A stretch of DNA of 64,000 nt from Halieaceae bacterium. GTDB lineage: Bacteria > Pseudomonadota > Gammaproteobacteria > Pseudomonadales > Halieaceae. Below the pieces are notes generated by a model. The model made no database searches and was not told the origin of the DNA. It saw only the letters and a list, made by a program, of their open reading frames with translations. Both the position numbers and the translations under genes were made by a program. Every line of letters begins with the position of its first letter. Within the stretch, counting starts at the first letter, position 1. Of the stretch, positions 34,149 to 43,800 are shown piece after piece. The DNA lies in assembly GCA_016744355.1 (NCBI GenBank), contig JADGEN010000006.1, forward strand, positions 1 through 64,000, written 5' to 3'.

Positions 34149-34205
34149 CGCGTCCTTATTATTGTCTTTATGGCAATAAACAAAGCCATATTAACCCATA
34201 TATCT

Positions 34206-34230
34206 CGTATTAAAATACACTAATAATACG
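34206..34230. promoter_or_regulatory. LysR-box-like dyad (ATTA-N11-TAAT)
   Basis: CGTATTA (34206-34212) and TAATACG (34224-34230) are exact reverse complements separated by 11 bases, so the T-N11-A core used by LysR regulators is present. Centre at 34218, 59 bases before the reductase ATG. Its location between the divergent regulator and target supports it as the LysR binding site. The region is AT-rich, so chance dyads are common. Confidence 0.5.
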
Positions 34231-34276
34231 CCTGGCTTTAAGAACCTAAACATCAAACCCAACATGGAGTTAACTT

Positions 34277-35275
34277 ATGAACACCTATACCGCCGTTAAC
34301 CTGATAGCCCGCCCCGCACCCGGACCTATCAGTTCCGACATATTTGAAGTTGTCCAAAACGAGATCCCCAGCGCTGGCCCCGGCCAAATTCTGGTAAAGC
34401 AAACTCATATGTCACTGGACCCGGCCATGCTGGGTTGGATGAGCCCCGACCCCGAAAGCTATATCCCGCCCGTGGCTTTAGGCGAAATCATGCGCTCATC
34501 AGGTGTGGGTGAAGTCATCGAAAGCAACCACCCTGACTTTGCTGTAGGTGATCGTGTTATGGGTATGATGGGCTGGACTGAATATGTCGTCAGTTCTGGC
34601 GCAGGATTGAACAAGGTGCAACCCGGCCCCGATGCCGAGACGGTACTCTCCATTTTCGCACTGCCGGGACTGACGGCTACTCAGGGCTTGTTCGGTTTTG
34701 GCGACCCCAAATCAGGCGAGACTATTGTAGTGAGTGGTGCGGCCGGCTCTGTGGGCTCGATTGTAGGTCAATTGGCTAAAGCCGAAGGCCTCAACGTGAT
34801 AGGCGTCGCCGGCGATGATGAAAAGTGCGACTGGATTGTTAACGAGTTGGGCTTTGATGGCGCGATTAACTACAAGACCGATGACATTGCAGCCAAGCTG
34901 GCCGAGTTGGCGCCAGGGGGTATTGATGTCTACTTTGAGAATACTGGTGGCCCAATCCAGCAACATGTATTTGACCGCATGAATGCCCACGGCCGTATTG
35001 TAGTGTGCGGAATGATTGCTGACTACGGTAAAGAAGTACCCGGCGCAGGCCCCAACTGGATTCCCCTTATCAAGAAGCGCATCACCATCCACGGTTTCGC
35101 CATGCCGGATCATTTTGGCCAGGTACAGGAGCTACTGGGTAAACTGACGCCGTATGTTATGCAGGGAAAAATCAAATACCGCGCCCATGTACTGGAAGGA
35201 CTGGAGTCGGCCATTGACGGCCTGAATCTTTTTTTCACAGGTGATAACAAGGGTAAGTTAATCGTTAAGCTGTAG
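34277..35275 (+). CDS. MDR-family NADP-dependent oxidoreductase (CurA/leukotriene-B4-dehydrogenase-like)
   Basis: 332 residues. N-terminal GroES-like domain (LARPAPGPI to about residue 125), then a Rossmann domain with SGAAGSVGSIVGQLAKAEG near 153-171. The family motif NLIARPAPGPISSDIFEVV is typical of CurA/YncB relatives that reduce double bonds of alpha,beta-unsaturated ketones or curcumin-like compounds. Ends with FFTGDNKGKLIVKL. AGGAGTTAAC-type site before the ATG. It is probably induced by the divergent LysR protein. The true substrate is not known. Confidence 0.92.
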   Translation: MNTYTAVNLIARPAPGPISSDIFEVVQNEIPSAGPGQILVKQTHMSLDPAMLGWMSPDPESYIPPVALGEIMRSSGVGEVIESNHPDFAVGDRVMGMMGWTEYVVSSGAGLNKVQPGPDAETVLSIFALPGLTATQGLFGFGDPKSGETIVVSGAAGSVGSIVGQLAKAEGLNVIGVAGDDEKCDWIVNELGFDGAINYKTDDIAAKLAELAPGGIDVYFENTGGPIQQHVFDRMNAHGRIVVCGMIADYGKEVPGAGPNWIPLIKKRITIHGFAMPDHFGQVQELLGKLTPYVMQGKIKYRAHVLEGLESAIDGLNLFFTGDNKGKLIVKL

Positions 35276-35297
35276 CCTATTGAAGATATAAGGCCGA

Positions 35298-35344
35298 GCC
35301 CGCTCAATTAGCGGGCGAAAAAAAGGCGGGATAACCCGCCTTTT
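35298..35344. terminator. Bidirectional rho-independent terminator with an accessory hairpin
   Basis: GGCGGG-ATAA-CCCGCC (35325-35340) is flanked by A4 before and T4 after on the + strand, and by T8 on the - strand. It ends the reductase gene rightward and the barrel-protein gene leftward. A second hairpin, GCCCGCT-caatt-AGCGGGC (35298-35316), has no T run on the + strand and may reinforce leftward termination. Confidence 0.85.
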
Positions 35345-35360
35345 CCGGTTCACTGCAGTT

Positions 35361-36173
35361 TTAGAAACGACCAGTCAGGCCAATGTTCCAAACTTCATTG
35401 TCATCGCCTTCTTCCGGAGTACTTACTGTATAGCCTGCATTAAGTGCAATGTGACTATTGAAAAAGTATTCCGCTTTTACGCCATATATCCCGGCTTCGG
35501 TGTAGTCGTCGTCCGAGGTTACATAGCCCAATACGCCACCAACACTAAAATTGTCATTGATGTAGTAGTTCAGGTCACCCGTTATACCGTAAGCATCGTC
35601 ACCAGACTCTACATCGGCATAAGTCAAATCAAGATCAAGGCCAAACTTGTTATTGAACAATTGCTTGTAGCCAACTGACCAGAAATCTTCTTCAGAATCC
35701 AGGTCGTCTACCTCGGAGTGCGCGTAGCCCAGAGTAATAGAAGACGCACCGGTGAGATAGTAGCCTATACCCACACCAAATGCTTCGGCGTCTGAATTAT
35801 CAATCTCTGTGGCAGCATAGTCCGCCTCCAGAATAAAGCCTGAGTCTGTAATGTAGCGGCCGCCCAGAGCCCATACGTCACCGTCTTCATCAAACTTGGG
35901 GCTAAAATCGGTACCGTCTATTTCCAGAGTAGTTCTACCCCAGCCAGCGTGAACACTGGAAGCCTGATCAAGGAACGCGGCTTCCGCTTTGGGCCCATTG
36001 CTATCATCTACAGGAGCCAGGTAAAAAGTACCTCCCAGCGTGTACGTTGTCAGGTCGATATTTTTTGAAATCTCGTCACTCACATAACCGGCTGTACCCT
36101 GTACACGATATTCGTCGGCAACAGCTGTTGTTGAAATAGCGGCAATTGCCGCGACAAGTAGTATTTTTTTCAT
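35361..36173 (-). CDS. Outer-membrane beta-barrel protein, Asp/Tyr-rich
   Basis: 270 residues from ATG 36173 (AAGGG upstream). Signal peptide (1-19, ISTTAVAD), then many alternating short strands (YRVQGTAGYVS, FILEADYAATEID, SITLGYAHSEVDD, FGLDLDLTYADVE) and a C-terminal aromatic ending IGLTGRF. No porin eyelet or OmpA domain is recognised. It is a small monomeric or trimeric channel-like protein, probably anchored in the outer membrane. Expression is monocistronic by its terminator and upstream gap. Confidence 0.75.
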   Translation of the reverse strand: MKKILLVAAIAAISTTAVADEYRVQGTAGYVSDEISKNIDLTTYTLGGTFYLAPVDDSNGPKAEAAFLDQASSVHAGWGRTTLEIDGTDFSPKFDEDGDVWALGGRYITDSGFILEADYAATEIDNSDAEAFGVGIGYYLTGASSITLGYAHSEVDDLDSEEDFWSVGYKQLFNNKFGLDLDLTYADVESGDDAYGITGDLNYYINDNFSVGGVLGYVTSDDDYTEAGIYGVKAEYFFNSHIALNAGYTVSTPEEGDDNEVWNIGLTGRF

Positions 36174-36481
36174 TGATGAACCCTTAATAGTTAAATGCAA
36201 ACCTTGGCCTCAACCAAGGCCGCGCATAATACGTAAATTTAGAGTGAAACCAAGTGAATAAGTCGCAGGAAAAAATTTGAATCTTTTCGAAAGCCTAGGC
36301 CTTAGAGAATACAATTGGGAGCGCAAATACCTCATAAAGTTGTAGTCTCTGTCGTCAGATCTAATGTTTGATAGATTTTCAAGTACTTTAGCTATAGGGT
36401 GTTTGCTCTGCGAAAATCACAGAAAGCACATAATTAAAGTCTGCAGTTCCAGACACCATCGACAATACTGAGATAAGAAGA
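36174..36481. other. Intergenic region (308 bases) between barrel protein and PRMT-like gene
   Basis: No credible gene is present. It must hold divergent promoters for the barrel gene (leftward) and the methyltransferase gene (rightward). It contains the repeated element at 36368-36407. The remainder is AT-rich with no further clear dyad that I could identify. Confidence 0.6.
36368..36407 (+). repeat. ~40-bp element shared with 28972-29010 (copy 2)
   Basis: Matches copy 1 at 34 of 40 aligned columns. It ends 74 bases before the PRMT-like start codon. TTGATA (36368-36373) and TATAGG (36393-36398) could be -35 and -10 hexamers 19 bases apart. The corresponding pair in copy 1 is TTGATA and CATAGG, 18 bases apart. 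Conserved downstream GGGT/CG/ATTTGCT suggests a regulator site at the start of transcription (inference). Confidence 0.6.
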
Positions 36482-37468
36482 ATGAGCAACGACAAAGATC
36501 ACTCTCCCTACCGCATGTCCTATCGCGACGTGGCAATGCACAAAGTAATGTTACAGGATGTCGTGCGTACCGATGCCTATGAGAAGTCGATCAACGAAGT
36601 GGTGAATCCGCTGCAGACCGTACTGGATTTTGGATGCGGGACAGGCGTCCTATCTATGTTTGCCTCGCGGGCAGGCGCTAAAAAAGTTATTGCGGTTGAC
36701 CGCTCTCCCTTTATCAAAACGGCGAGTGAGATCGCGGAAAAAAACGGTTTCGACAATATCGAGTTTTACCACGACGATCACCAGTCGCTGCAACTGGAAG
36801 AGAAAGTAGACGTTATCGTTTCAGAGTGGATGGGGCACTGCTTGTTTTATGAGGCCATGCTCGAGCCTTTACTAGCAGTACGAGATCGGTACTTGGCCGA
36901 GGACGGCATCATGATTCCCGCACAGGTGAGCCTGCATGCGGGCCTGGTCTACGATGAAGATTTGCTGGACGATTTATCGTTTCTGCGAGACCGACCTTAC
37001 GATTTAAATTTTTCACCAATAGCGGATACGCCCTTCCAGCAAACCGACCTGGTAACGCTGGACCCCGAAAGTCTGCTGCCTGACACGGCTCACCTGGGCT
37101 CTCTCAATATGCACACTATTACTAAAGCTGACAAACCCAGATTGTTTTCTGGAGTCATTAAGCCCAGTGAGAAAACCGAGATTTACGCCCTTTGTGCCTG
37201 GTTTAGCTCGCAACTGAGTCAAGGCGTGGAATTTGGCACCGGGCCAAATGATATGCCCACGCACTGGGACCAAATTCTTTTCCCTCTACCCGAGCCCTTT
37301 GCGGTTGACCCCTCGCGAGAACTGAGTATCGCGATATCCCCCTTGACCGAACAGGTCGGTAAGGAGCAGTGCTGGTCCTGGTCCATCACCGACGGCGACA
37401 AAACCATCAGCGTGAATGAGCAACAGCTGCGAACAGTGGAGCCTGAAGTGCCACAGGGCAAGTTGTAG
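36482..37468 (+). CDS. Protein arginine methyltransferase (PRMT)-like SAM methyltransferase
   Basis: 328 residues carrying every main PRMT hallmark. PYRMSYRDVAMHKVMLQDVV (9-28) matches the N-terminal YFxxY/HxxMLxD helix region of PRMT1; motif I VLDFGCGTGVLSMF (47-60); acidic VDRS (72-75); double-Glu loop SEWMGHCLFYEAM (114-126, Glu115 and Glu124); THW loop PTHWDQILFP (258-267); and the barrel in the C-terminal half. Eukaryotic PRMTs transfer methyl groups to arginine side chains. Bacterial PRMTs are uncommon and their targets unknown. No neighbour indicates a substrate. It stands alone in its transcription unit. Confidence 0.85.
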   Translation: MSNDKDHSPYRMSYRDVAMHKVMLQDVVRTDAYEKSINEVVNPLQTVLDFGCGTGVLSMFASRAGAKKVIAVDRSPFIKTASEIAEKNGFDNIEFYHDDHQSLQLEEKVDVIVSEWMGHCLFYEAMLEPLLAVRDRYLAEDGIMIPAQVSLHAGLVYDEDLLDDLSFLRDRPYDLNFSPIADTPFQQTDLVTLDPESLLPDTAHLGSLNMHTITKADKPRLFSGVIKPSEKTEIYALCAWFSSQLSQGVEFGTGPNDMPTHWDQILFPLPEPFAVDPSRELSIAISPLTEQVGKEQCWSWSITDGDKTISVNEQQLRTVEPEVPQGKL

Positions 37469-37570
37469 GCAAGCAATTAACTGCAAGGACGCTATTTCGT
37501 TCGACTTCCTGAGACAATCGCACTAAAGCAAGTAGATTAATCAACAAAGTCATCGTGAAAATGTGGGTAG

Positions 37571-37587
37571 TGCTTCATTGTGAAGCA
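37571..37587. promoter_or_regulatory. Perfect 17-base palindrome upstream of the retropepsin operon
   Basis: TGCTTCA-TTG-TGAAGCA has fully matching 7-base arms and a 3-base centre, located 82 bases before the 37669 start. No T run follows, so it is not a terminator. It could be an operator or mRNA hairpin. No regulator gene is adjacent. Confidence 0.35.
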
Positions 37588-37668
37588 GGCCCCGGCGCTA
37601 GTATCATTAAACAGCACTTAATTTCGAGCTGAATTAGATCGCAAGCGCAACGTGGATTCCTCTGTAGT

Positions 37669-38319
37669 ATGAAAAATTTCAGTTTCCCCATCCTAGCAAT
37701 AGCTCTTTTTGTTCTGTCAGGCTGCCAGACAGGCCCCTTTGCGAAATCTCAAACAACGCCGCTATGCCCGGTAATCGAGGCGCCAGCATGCCCAGTGTGC
37801 AAAGTACAAAGCTGCCCTCAGCCGGAACCGACAGTACCACCCCAGGCTGAGAAAAAAGACAACAGCGTGCCCGAACCCAGGCTACAAACAATCGGCGAGC
37901 GGGAATGGGCTCTGGTTGAGCCCAGCGACCTCGTCCTGGAGGCGCGCATTGATACCGGCGCTGAGACCTCCTCCATCCATGCAGAAAACATTCAGCTAAT
38001 TGAGAAGGACGGCAAAAGATGGGTTCGCTTCAACCTTTCGAACCCGCAAACCGGCGCCGCCATTCCTCTTGAAAGACGTCTGCACCGCCGTATCCTCGTC
38101 AAACAAAAAACCGGCAGTAGAAGTGACAGGCGTTACGTGGTGCGAATGTGGCTCACTCTGGGAGAAAGCAGGGTCTGGGTTGACGTCAGCCTCTCCGATC
38201 GCGACGACTTTGAACTACCCTTATTGATAGGTCGTAACATGTTGATGGACAACTTTTCCGTGGATGTCAGCGCGCATCACACCCTGGCCAAGCCAGCGTT
38301 ACAAGCAGAAGAGCAGTAA
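37669..38319 (+). CDS. Lipoprotein retropepsin-like aspartic protease (RimK-associated/DUF785 'zinc protease' family)
   Basis: 216 residues. Lipobox LSGC with Cys19, then a Cys/Pro-rich linker (four C-P motifs between 33 and 50). The catalytic motif IDTGAETSSIHA (94-105) is the retropepsin-like active site with Asp95. The family was first annotated as an ATP-dependent zinc protease and is found beside ATP-grasp ligases. Here it is first in an operon with an inactive-transglutaminase-7TM protein and an ATP-grasp ligase (2-base gap, then 4-base overlap). It is anchored in the periplasm. Linked systems in pseudomonads have been tied to osmotic stress, from memory and unverified. Confidence 0.85.
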   Translation: MKNFSFPILAIALFVLSGCQTGPFAKSQTTPLCPVIEAPACPVCKVQSCPQPEPTVPPQAEKKDNSVPEPRLQTIGEREWALVEPSDLVLEARIDTGAETSSIHAENIQLIEKDGKRWVRFNLSNPQTGAAIPLERRLHRRILVKQKTGSRSDRRYVVRMWLTLGESRVWVDVSLSDRDDFELPLLIGRNMLMDNFSVDVSAHHTLAKPALQAEEQ

Positions 38320-38321
38320 GC

Positions 38322-39839
38322 GTGGTTGCCTCAAAAACACAAATTGGAATCATCGCCGGCCTGCTGATTTCGTTCGGCCTTGGACTGACAATTTATAAGT
38401 CCATAACGCTTGGGCTTCCGCTTATTCCACAACAGTACCGGGATGTCTGGACAATTGAAGCTAAAGCCAGCTTTTCCCCCACGGATAGCCCCGTTGAAGT
38501 AACACTCACCCTGCCCGAAGACCACAACGGGTGGGTTACCCTTAATGAAAACTATTCCTCGTCCGGGTTTGGCTTCACTATCCTAGAAAACGATCTCGGC
38601 AGTCATGCACGATGGACCAAACAGACTGTGAAAGAACCCACTACGGTCTACTACAAAGCAGAAGTCTACGAACAAGCTAGCGATTATACTCCTGTGGTCT
38701 TCGCAACTACCCTGTCGAGAACGACACCGCAGCAGGAAAAAACCTTTAACTATCTTGTAGATAGCCTGCGTAAAAAATCTACCGACGATGAAGGCTTTGT
38801 CACGCTGCTACTACAAGAATTTTTGGCAGCCAGTAATAGCCAGGAAGTTCAGTTTATTCTCAGCAGTACGCATGAAAGCAAGATCAAAGCTATCCTGCAG
38901 TTACTTACTTTTGCCAATATTCCGGCACACCCCATCAAAGGCATCCAGCTAGAAGATGGCCGCAGACGGCAAACGCTCAACGAACTGCTAGAGGTTTACA
39001 CCGGAAAGGAGTGGGTCATTTTTAACCCGGATGATGGATCCTCTGGACTTCCCGATGACTATTATATTTGGAAACGCGGCGACAACGCCGTGCTCACAGT
39101 AATCGGCGGAGAAAAGTCCAGCCTGGAATTTGCATTGGTAAAAAACAACCTGCCCCTGCGAACCGTAATAAGCATGGAGCAACGATCCAACAAATATGCC
39201 CTGCTGGACTTTTCCATCTACTCCCTACCCGTTGAGCAACAGGGGATTTTCAAGGGCCTGTTACTGATTCCGATCGCAGCACTGGTGGTCGTCTTTATGC
39301 GCATAGGCGTGGGAGTTTCGACCTCGGGTACTTTTATGCCTATTTTGTTAGCGCTGGCTTTGATGCAAACCACCTTGCTGGTGGGATTGGCCATGTTTGC
39401 GTTGGTAGTGGGGGTGGGCCTGTGGATACGATCCTATCTGAGTCATATGAATTTACTGTTGGTCGCCAGGGTTGCCTCCGTGGTGATCGTAGTGATCCTG
39501 TTAATGGCTGTAGTCGCGGTCATAAGCTATAAACTGGGCATCGATCAGGCTCTCACCGTGACATTCTTCCCCACTATTATTCTGGCATGGACAATAGAAC
39601 GTATGTCTATCTTGTGGGAGGAAGAAGGCGGCCATGAGGTGTTAATCCAGGGCAGCGGCAGCCTGGTTGTCGCTGTGCTCGCCTACCTCGTTATGTCCAA
39701 TCGTTATGTGGAACACTTGACCTTTAACTTTCCCGAACTGCTTATCGCACTGCTGGGCGTGATTTTGTTAATGGGCAAATACACAGGCTATCGCCTCTCC
39801 GAACTGTATCGATTCAGGGAGATGAAGAAACAATTATGA
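38322..39839 (+). CDS. Inactive transglutaminase domain fused to 7 transmembrane helices
   Basis: 505 residues, GTG start 2 bases after the previous stop. An N-terminal TM helix (about 8-28), a periplasmic region (about 40-300) with a transglutaminase-like fold containing KEWVIFNPDDGSSG, then six or seven hydrophobic helices (about 305-495). The domain family is known by its layout; the Cys/His/Asp triad is not present, hence 'inactive'. It may recruit or sense peptides and pass a signal to the ATP-grasp partner. The product ends inside the start codon of the next gene (ATGA). Confidence 0.85.
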   Translation: MVASKTQIGIIAGLLISFGLGLTIYKSITLGLPLIPQQYRDVWTIEAKASFSPTDSPVEVTLTLPEDHNGWVTLNENYSSSGFGFTILENDLGSHARWTKQTVKEPTTVYYKAEVYEQASDYTPVVFATTLSRTTPQQEKTFNYLVDSLRKKSTDDEGFVTLLLQEFLAASNSQEVQFILSSTHESKIKAILQLLTFANIPAHPIKGIQLEDGRRRQTLNELLEVYTGKEWVIFNPDDGSSGLPDDYYIWKRGDNAVLTVIGGEKSSLEFALVKNNLPLRTVISMEQRSNKYALLDFSIYSLPVEQQGIFKGLLLIPIAALVVVFMRIGVGVSTSGTFMPILLALALMQTTLLVGLAMFALVVGVGLWIRSYLSHMNLLLVARVASVVIVVILLMAVVAVISYKLGIDQALTVTFFPTIILAWTIERMSILWEEEGGHEVLIQGSGSLVVAVLAYLVMSNRYVEHLTFNFPELLIALLGVILLMGKYTGYRLSELYRFREMKKQL

Positions 39840-40798
39840 TCAGCCTCATCTCACCAAAATCCCTGCGCTCACTGGGTATCGTTGGAATGAACCGGCGCAA
39901 CATCAGCTTTATTGGCAAACACAATAAGCGCAGCAAATATCGCCTGGTTGATGACAAACTGCTTACCAAGAAAATTGCGCTGGAAAAAGGTGGCATCCCG
40001 GTTCCGGAGCTTTATGGGGTTGTTGAATACCTGTTTCAAATTAACGACTTTCTGAAAGAAATTCAGCAGCGTGAAAGCTTTGTGATCAAACCGGTACAGG
40101 GCAGTGGCGGCAAGGGAATTCTGGTGGTCACTGGCCGTGACGGAGAGGCCTTTATCAAATCCAGCGGAACAAGAATCTACAACAGCGATATACGCCACCA
40201 CATTACGAATACCCTGGCTGGCCTTTATAGTCTGGGAGGGCGCAACGACCGGGCCATGGTTGAGGGCTTGATAGACTTCGATCCATTACTAAAACAGTAC
40301 AGCCATGAAGGGGTCCCTGACATTCGCGTCATCGTGTTTAAGGGTGTGCCACTAATGGCTATGATGCGCTGCGCCACCCACAAATCAGATGGTAAAGCCA
40401 ACCTGCACCAGGGCGCCGTTGGTGTTGGACTAGACATAGCTACCGGACACTGCGTATCCGCAGTGCAAAATAGTGTTCTGGTTACGGAGCACCCGGACAC
40501 GGGAGCGGTTTTCAGTAAACTGCGCGTTCCCCACTGGGACCGAGTTATTGAACTCGCTGCCAGCTGCACTGCATTGACCGGGCTTGGCTACATAGGCGCA
40601 GACGTTGTACTCGACAGAAAGTCAGGCCCAATGTTATTGGAGCTGAACGCACGGCCCGGACTGGCCATACAGGTAGCCAACCAAGCCGGCTTAATACATC
40701 GAATGGATATTGCGCAGGAGATTATCGAGACTACCGATGATCCGGTGCTACGTATTCAACTCGCAAAATCACACTTCACTTCGACAAGCGCAATATGA
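39836..40798 (+). CDS. ATP-grasp alpha-L-glutamate ligase-like protein
   Basis: 320 residues. ATP-grasp motifs: FVIKPVQGSGGKGILVV (phosphate-binding loop, near 81-97) and the Mg-binding MLLELNARPGLAIQVANQAG near 265-284. These sugar-transfer/alpha-L-glutamate ligase-like proteins form amide or peptide bonds using ATP. They are consistently found with the retropepsin and 7TM partner genes. The substrate is unproven; a periplasmic or envelope glycan/peptide modification is plausible. It starts by a 4-base overlap with the 7TM gene. Confidence 0.9.
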   Translation: MISLISPKSLRSLGIVGMNRRNISFIGKHNKRSKYRLVDDKLLTKKIALEKGGIPVPELYGVVEYLFQINDFLKEIQQRESFVIKPVQGSGGKGILVVTGRDGEAFIKSSGTRIYNSDIRHHITNTLAGLYSLGGRNDRAMVEGLIDFDPLLKQYSHEGVPDIRVIVFKGVPLMAMMRCATHKSDGKANLHQGAVGVGLDIATGHCVSAVQNSVLVTEHPDTGAVFSKLRVPHWDRVIELAASCTALTGLGYIGADVVLDRKSGPMLLELNARPGLAIQVANQAGLIHRMDIAQEIIETTDDPVLRIQLAKSHFTSTSAI

Positions 40799-40818
40799 AG
40801 TCAAAGATTCACAATAGC

Positions 40819-43800
40819 TCAGTTTCCTGAGCTCAATTCGGGCGTTCGCTTGCGATACTTCGACAGCCACCCTCTTACCTGAGTGGGAAACGCCAGCATG
40901 GCCGGCGTCGCAACCAGCGTTAACACGGTAGCAAAAGACAAACCAAACACGATGGCCTGGGATAGCGGCGCCCACATCAGTGCCATCTCACCATCAACTA
41001 CAACGCTGCGGGATAACAGATCTACGGAGAAACCACAGGCCAACGGTAACAAGCCACAGACCGTAGTGACTGTGGTCAATAGCACCGGGCGTAAGCGCTG
41101 CGCAGTTGCCCTGACTATCACCGATCGTATATCGAGCCCGGGATTCGTGAGTCGCACATGGTTAAACGTATCGATTAAAATAATATTGTTGTTAACCACA
41201 ATTCCGGCCAGCGCCAATACACCCACTCCAGTAAGTAGCGTACTAAAAGGTTTACCCAAAATCAGCAAACCCAACAGCACGCCCGCAGTCGACATAATCA
41301 CCGCCAAAAGTATCAAGGAGCTTTGATAGAAGCTATTGAACTGGGTTACCAGCAGGATGAACATCAGCGCCAAGGCCAACAGAAATGCCACACCTACAAA
41401 CGCCATGGAATCGGCCTGCTCCTCATTAGCTCCGCGAAAACGTATTTTTAGAGCGGGATCAAAATCCTGTTTTTGTAACCAGCCCTCAATCTGCGCAACC
41501 ATGGTATCTGCCAATACGCCATCAACCACATTGGCACGAATCAGTTCGACGGGAAACCCGTCGATACGCTTGAAAGTATCTACACCGGGAGCGGGCTGCA
41601 TTTTTGCAAAGTTTTTCAGGGGAACCATACCCTGATTGGAGCTGATGCGCAGTTCATCCAGAGCGCGGATACCGCGTTCATTACGGGGGAAACGCACCCT
41701 GATATCCACGGAGTCGTCAGCACCATCGGGCCTATACTCCCCCACTTTCACACCATTGGTCACCAACTGCACCGCAATACCCGCAGAGGAAACATCGGCA
41801 CCGTAAATTGCCGCTTGCGCCCTATCAACTTCGATACGCCACTCGATAGATGGCAAGACAGCCGTGTCATCGATATCCAGTAGTTCGGGCAGCGTATCCA
41901 GATGAGCGCGAACGCGCGCCATAGCCGGCTCAAGCAAGCCACGCTCGCGCGAAGTAAATTCGATTTGTATGGGCTTACCGACAGGCGGCCCCGGCTCCTG
42001 GGGCAACACTTCTACGTGTATACCGACCAGGTGATCAGTGCGCTTGCGAATTTTCTGGATAATGGCATTACCCTTCATGCTGCGCTCAGACTCAGGATAG
42101 AGCTCCAGAAATATCGAGCCGATACGATCTGAACTACTGCGTGAGCCGCCTCCACCGCCACCACCGGGTAATATTGTGCGGCTATTGACAAAGCGAATGC
42201 CGGATATCTGAAGAATTTCACGCTCCACCTCAAGTACCAGTTCGTCCACTTCACTAGCAGAAAAATTTCCTCGACCCAGCACAGACACCTGAAGGAACTG
42301 GGGATCAGCATCGGAAAAAAATATCATGCCAACACCAAACTTTCCATAAGCCCAGAAAATGCAGCACAAGAGACTGAATATAATCGCCAGCGTCATAAAA
42401 GGTCGATGACACACCTGCACCAGGAAACGAGCAAATTTGCCGGTTAAGGTCTGCAACTGAGTAGGATCGCCAGTTTCCAGCAGGTGCATTGCCTCTGCCG
42501 TTTTACTGCTATGTGCTGATGGCCGCCCGAAGAGAGTACCCAGTACCGGCCCAAACAACAGTGCGTACATCAGCGACCCGACCAGAACCGTGAACACCGT
42601 CACCGGAAGATAACCCATAAACTGACCGGGTATTCCAGGCCAGAACACCATGGGCAAAAAAGCCGCGAGGGTTGTGGCAGTCGAAGCCGTCACCGGCCAG
42701 AACATGCGCTTCACCGCCTCTGCATAGGCGGACTTATGGTCCATGCCATCACCCATCATCCTGTCGGCATATTCTGTAACAACGATACCGCCGTCAATCA
42801 ACATGCCAAGCCCCAGTAACATGCCGAACATCACCATCATATTGAAGGTGTAACCCAACATATAAATGATGATGACTGAAAACAACAGCGAGACAGGTAT
42901 GCCCAACCCCACAACCACACCGCTACGAAAGCCCATGGCAGCGACAACCAACACCATTACCAGCGCCAGGGCTGTAAGGATATTACCTTCAAGCTCTCGA
43001 ACCTGAAGTGCAGCAAACTCGGCCTGGTTTTGCGAAACCTCAACCTCTATGCCAGCCGGAAGTTTCTTACGCTCCGCATCCACCATCAATAAAACTTGCT
43101 CAACACTGTCGATAATGTTCGCGTCTGAGCGCTTTGTCACTTCAATAGAAATTGCTGTGCGCCCGTTATAGCGAGCGTAGCTGGTACGATCCTTGAAGGT
43201 TCTGCGCACGGTCGCCACATCTCGCAGCGTAACGATTTTATCTCCCGAGCTACGGATAGGCAGATCCAGCACATCTTCACTTTCCTCAACGACGGCCGGA
43301 ACCTTTACCGAGAAGCGCCCCTTACCCGTATCGATACTTCCCGCGGCAATCAGGCGATTGTTACGCGTCAGCGTGCTGAACAGTTCCTCACTGGAGATGC
43401 GATAGGCATTGAGTGCATCGGGGTCGATAATGACCTCGAGTAATTCCTCACGTTGACCTCGCATATTCGCTGCCAATATCGAAGGAATCGATTCAATATC
43501 ATCTCGAAGTTTTAGTGCAGCCTGATAAACGCTACGTTCACTGGCGTTTTCTCCCATGAAGTTGATTTGAACAATGGGGAAATCGTCTACAGAAATTTCT
43601 TCTACAAAAGGCTCCTCCGCCGTACTTGGCATCTCCGCCTTGGCTCTATTGACCGCCTCGCGTACATCGTTCAATGCCTTATCATGATTTTGTGACACAT
43701 CAAATTCGACAAAAAATGAAGCCATGCCTTCAGATGCGGTAGAATCCAGCTCCACCACCCCCTCCAGTTTTCTCAGCTCAATTTCCATTGGCTGAACCAG

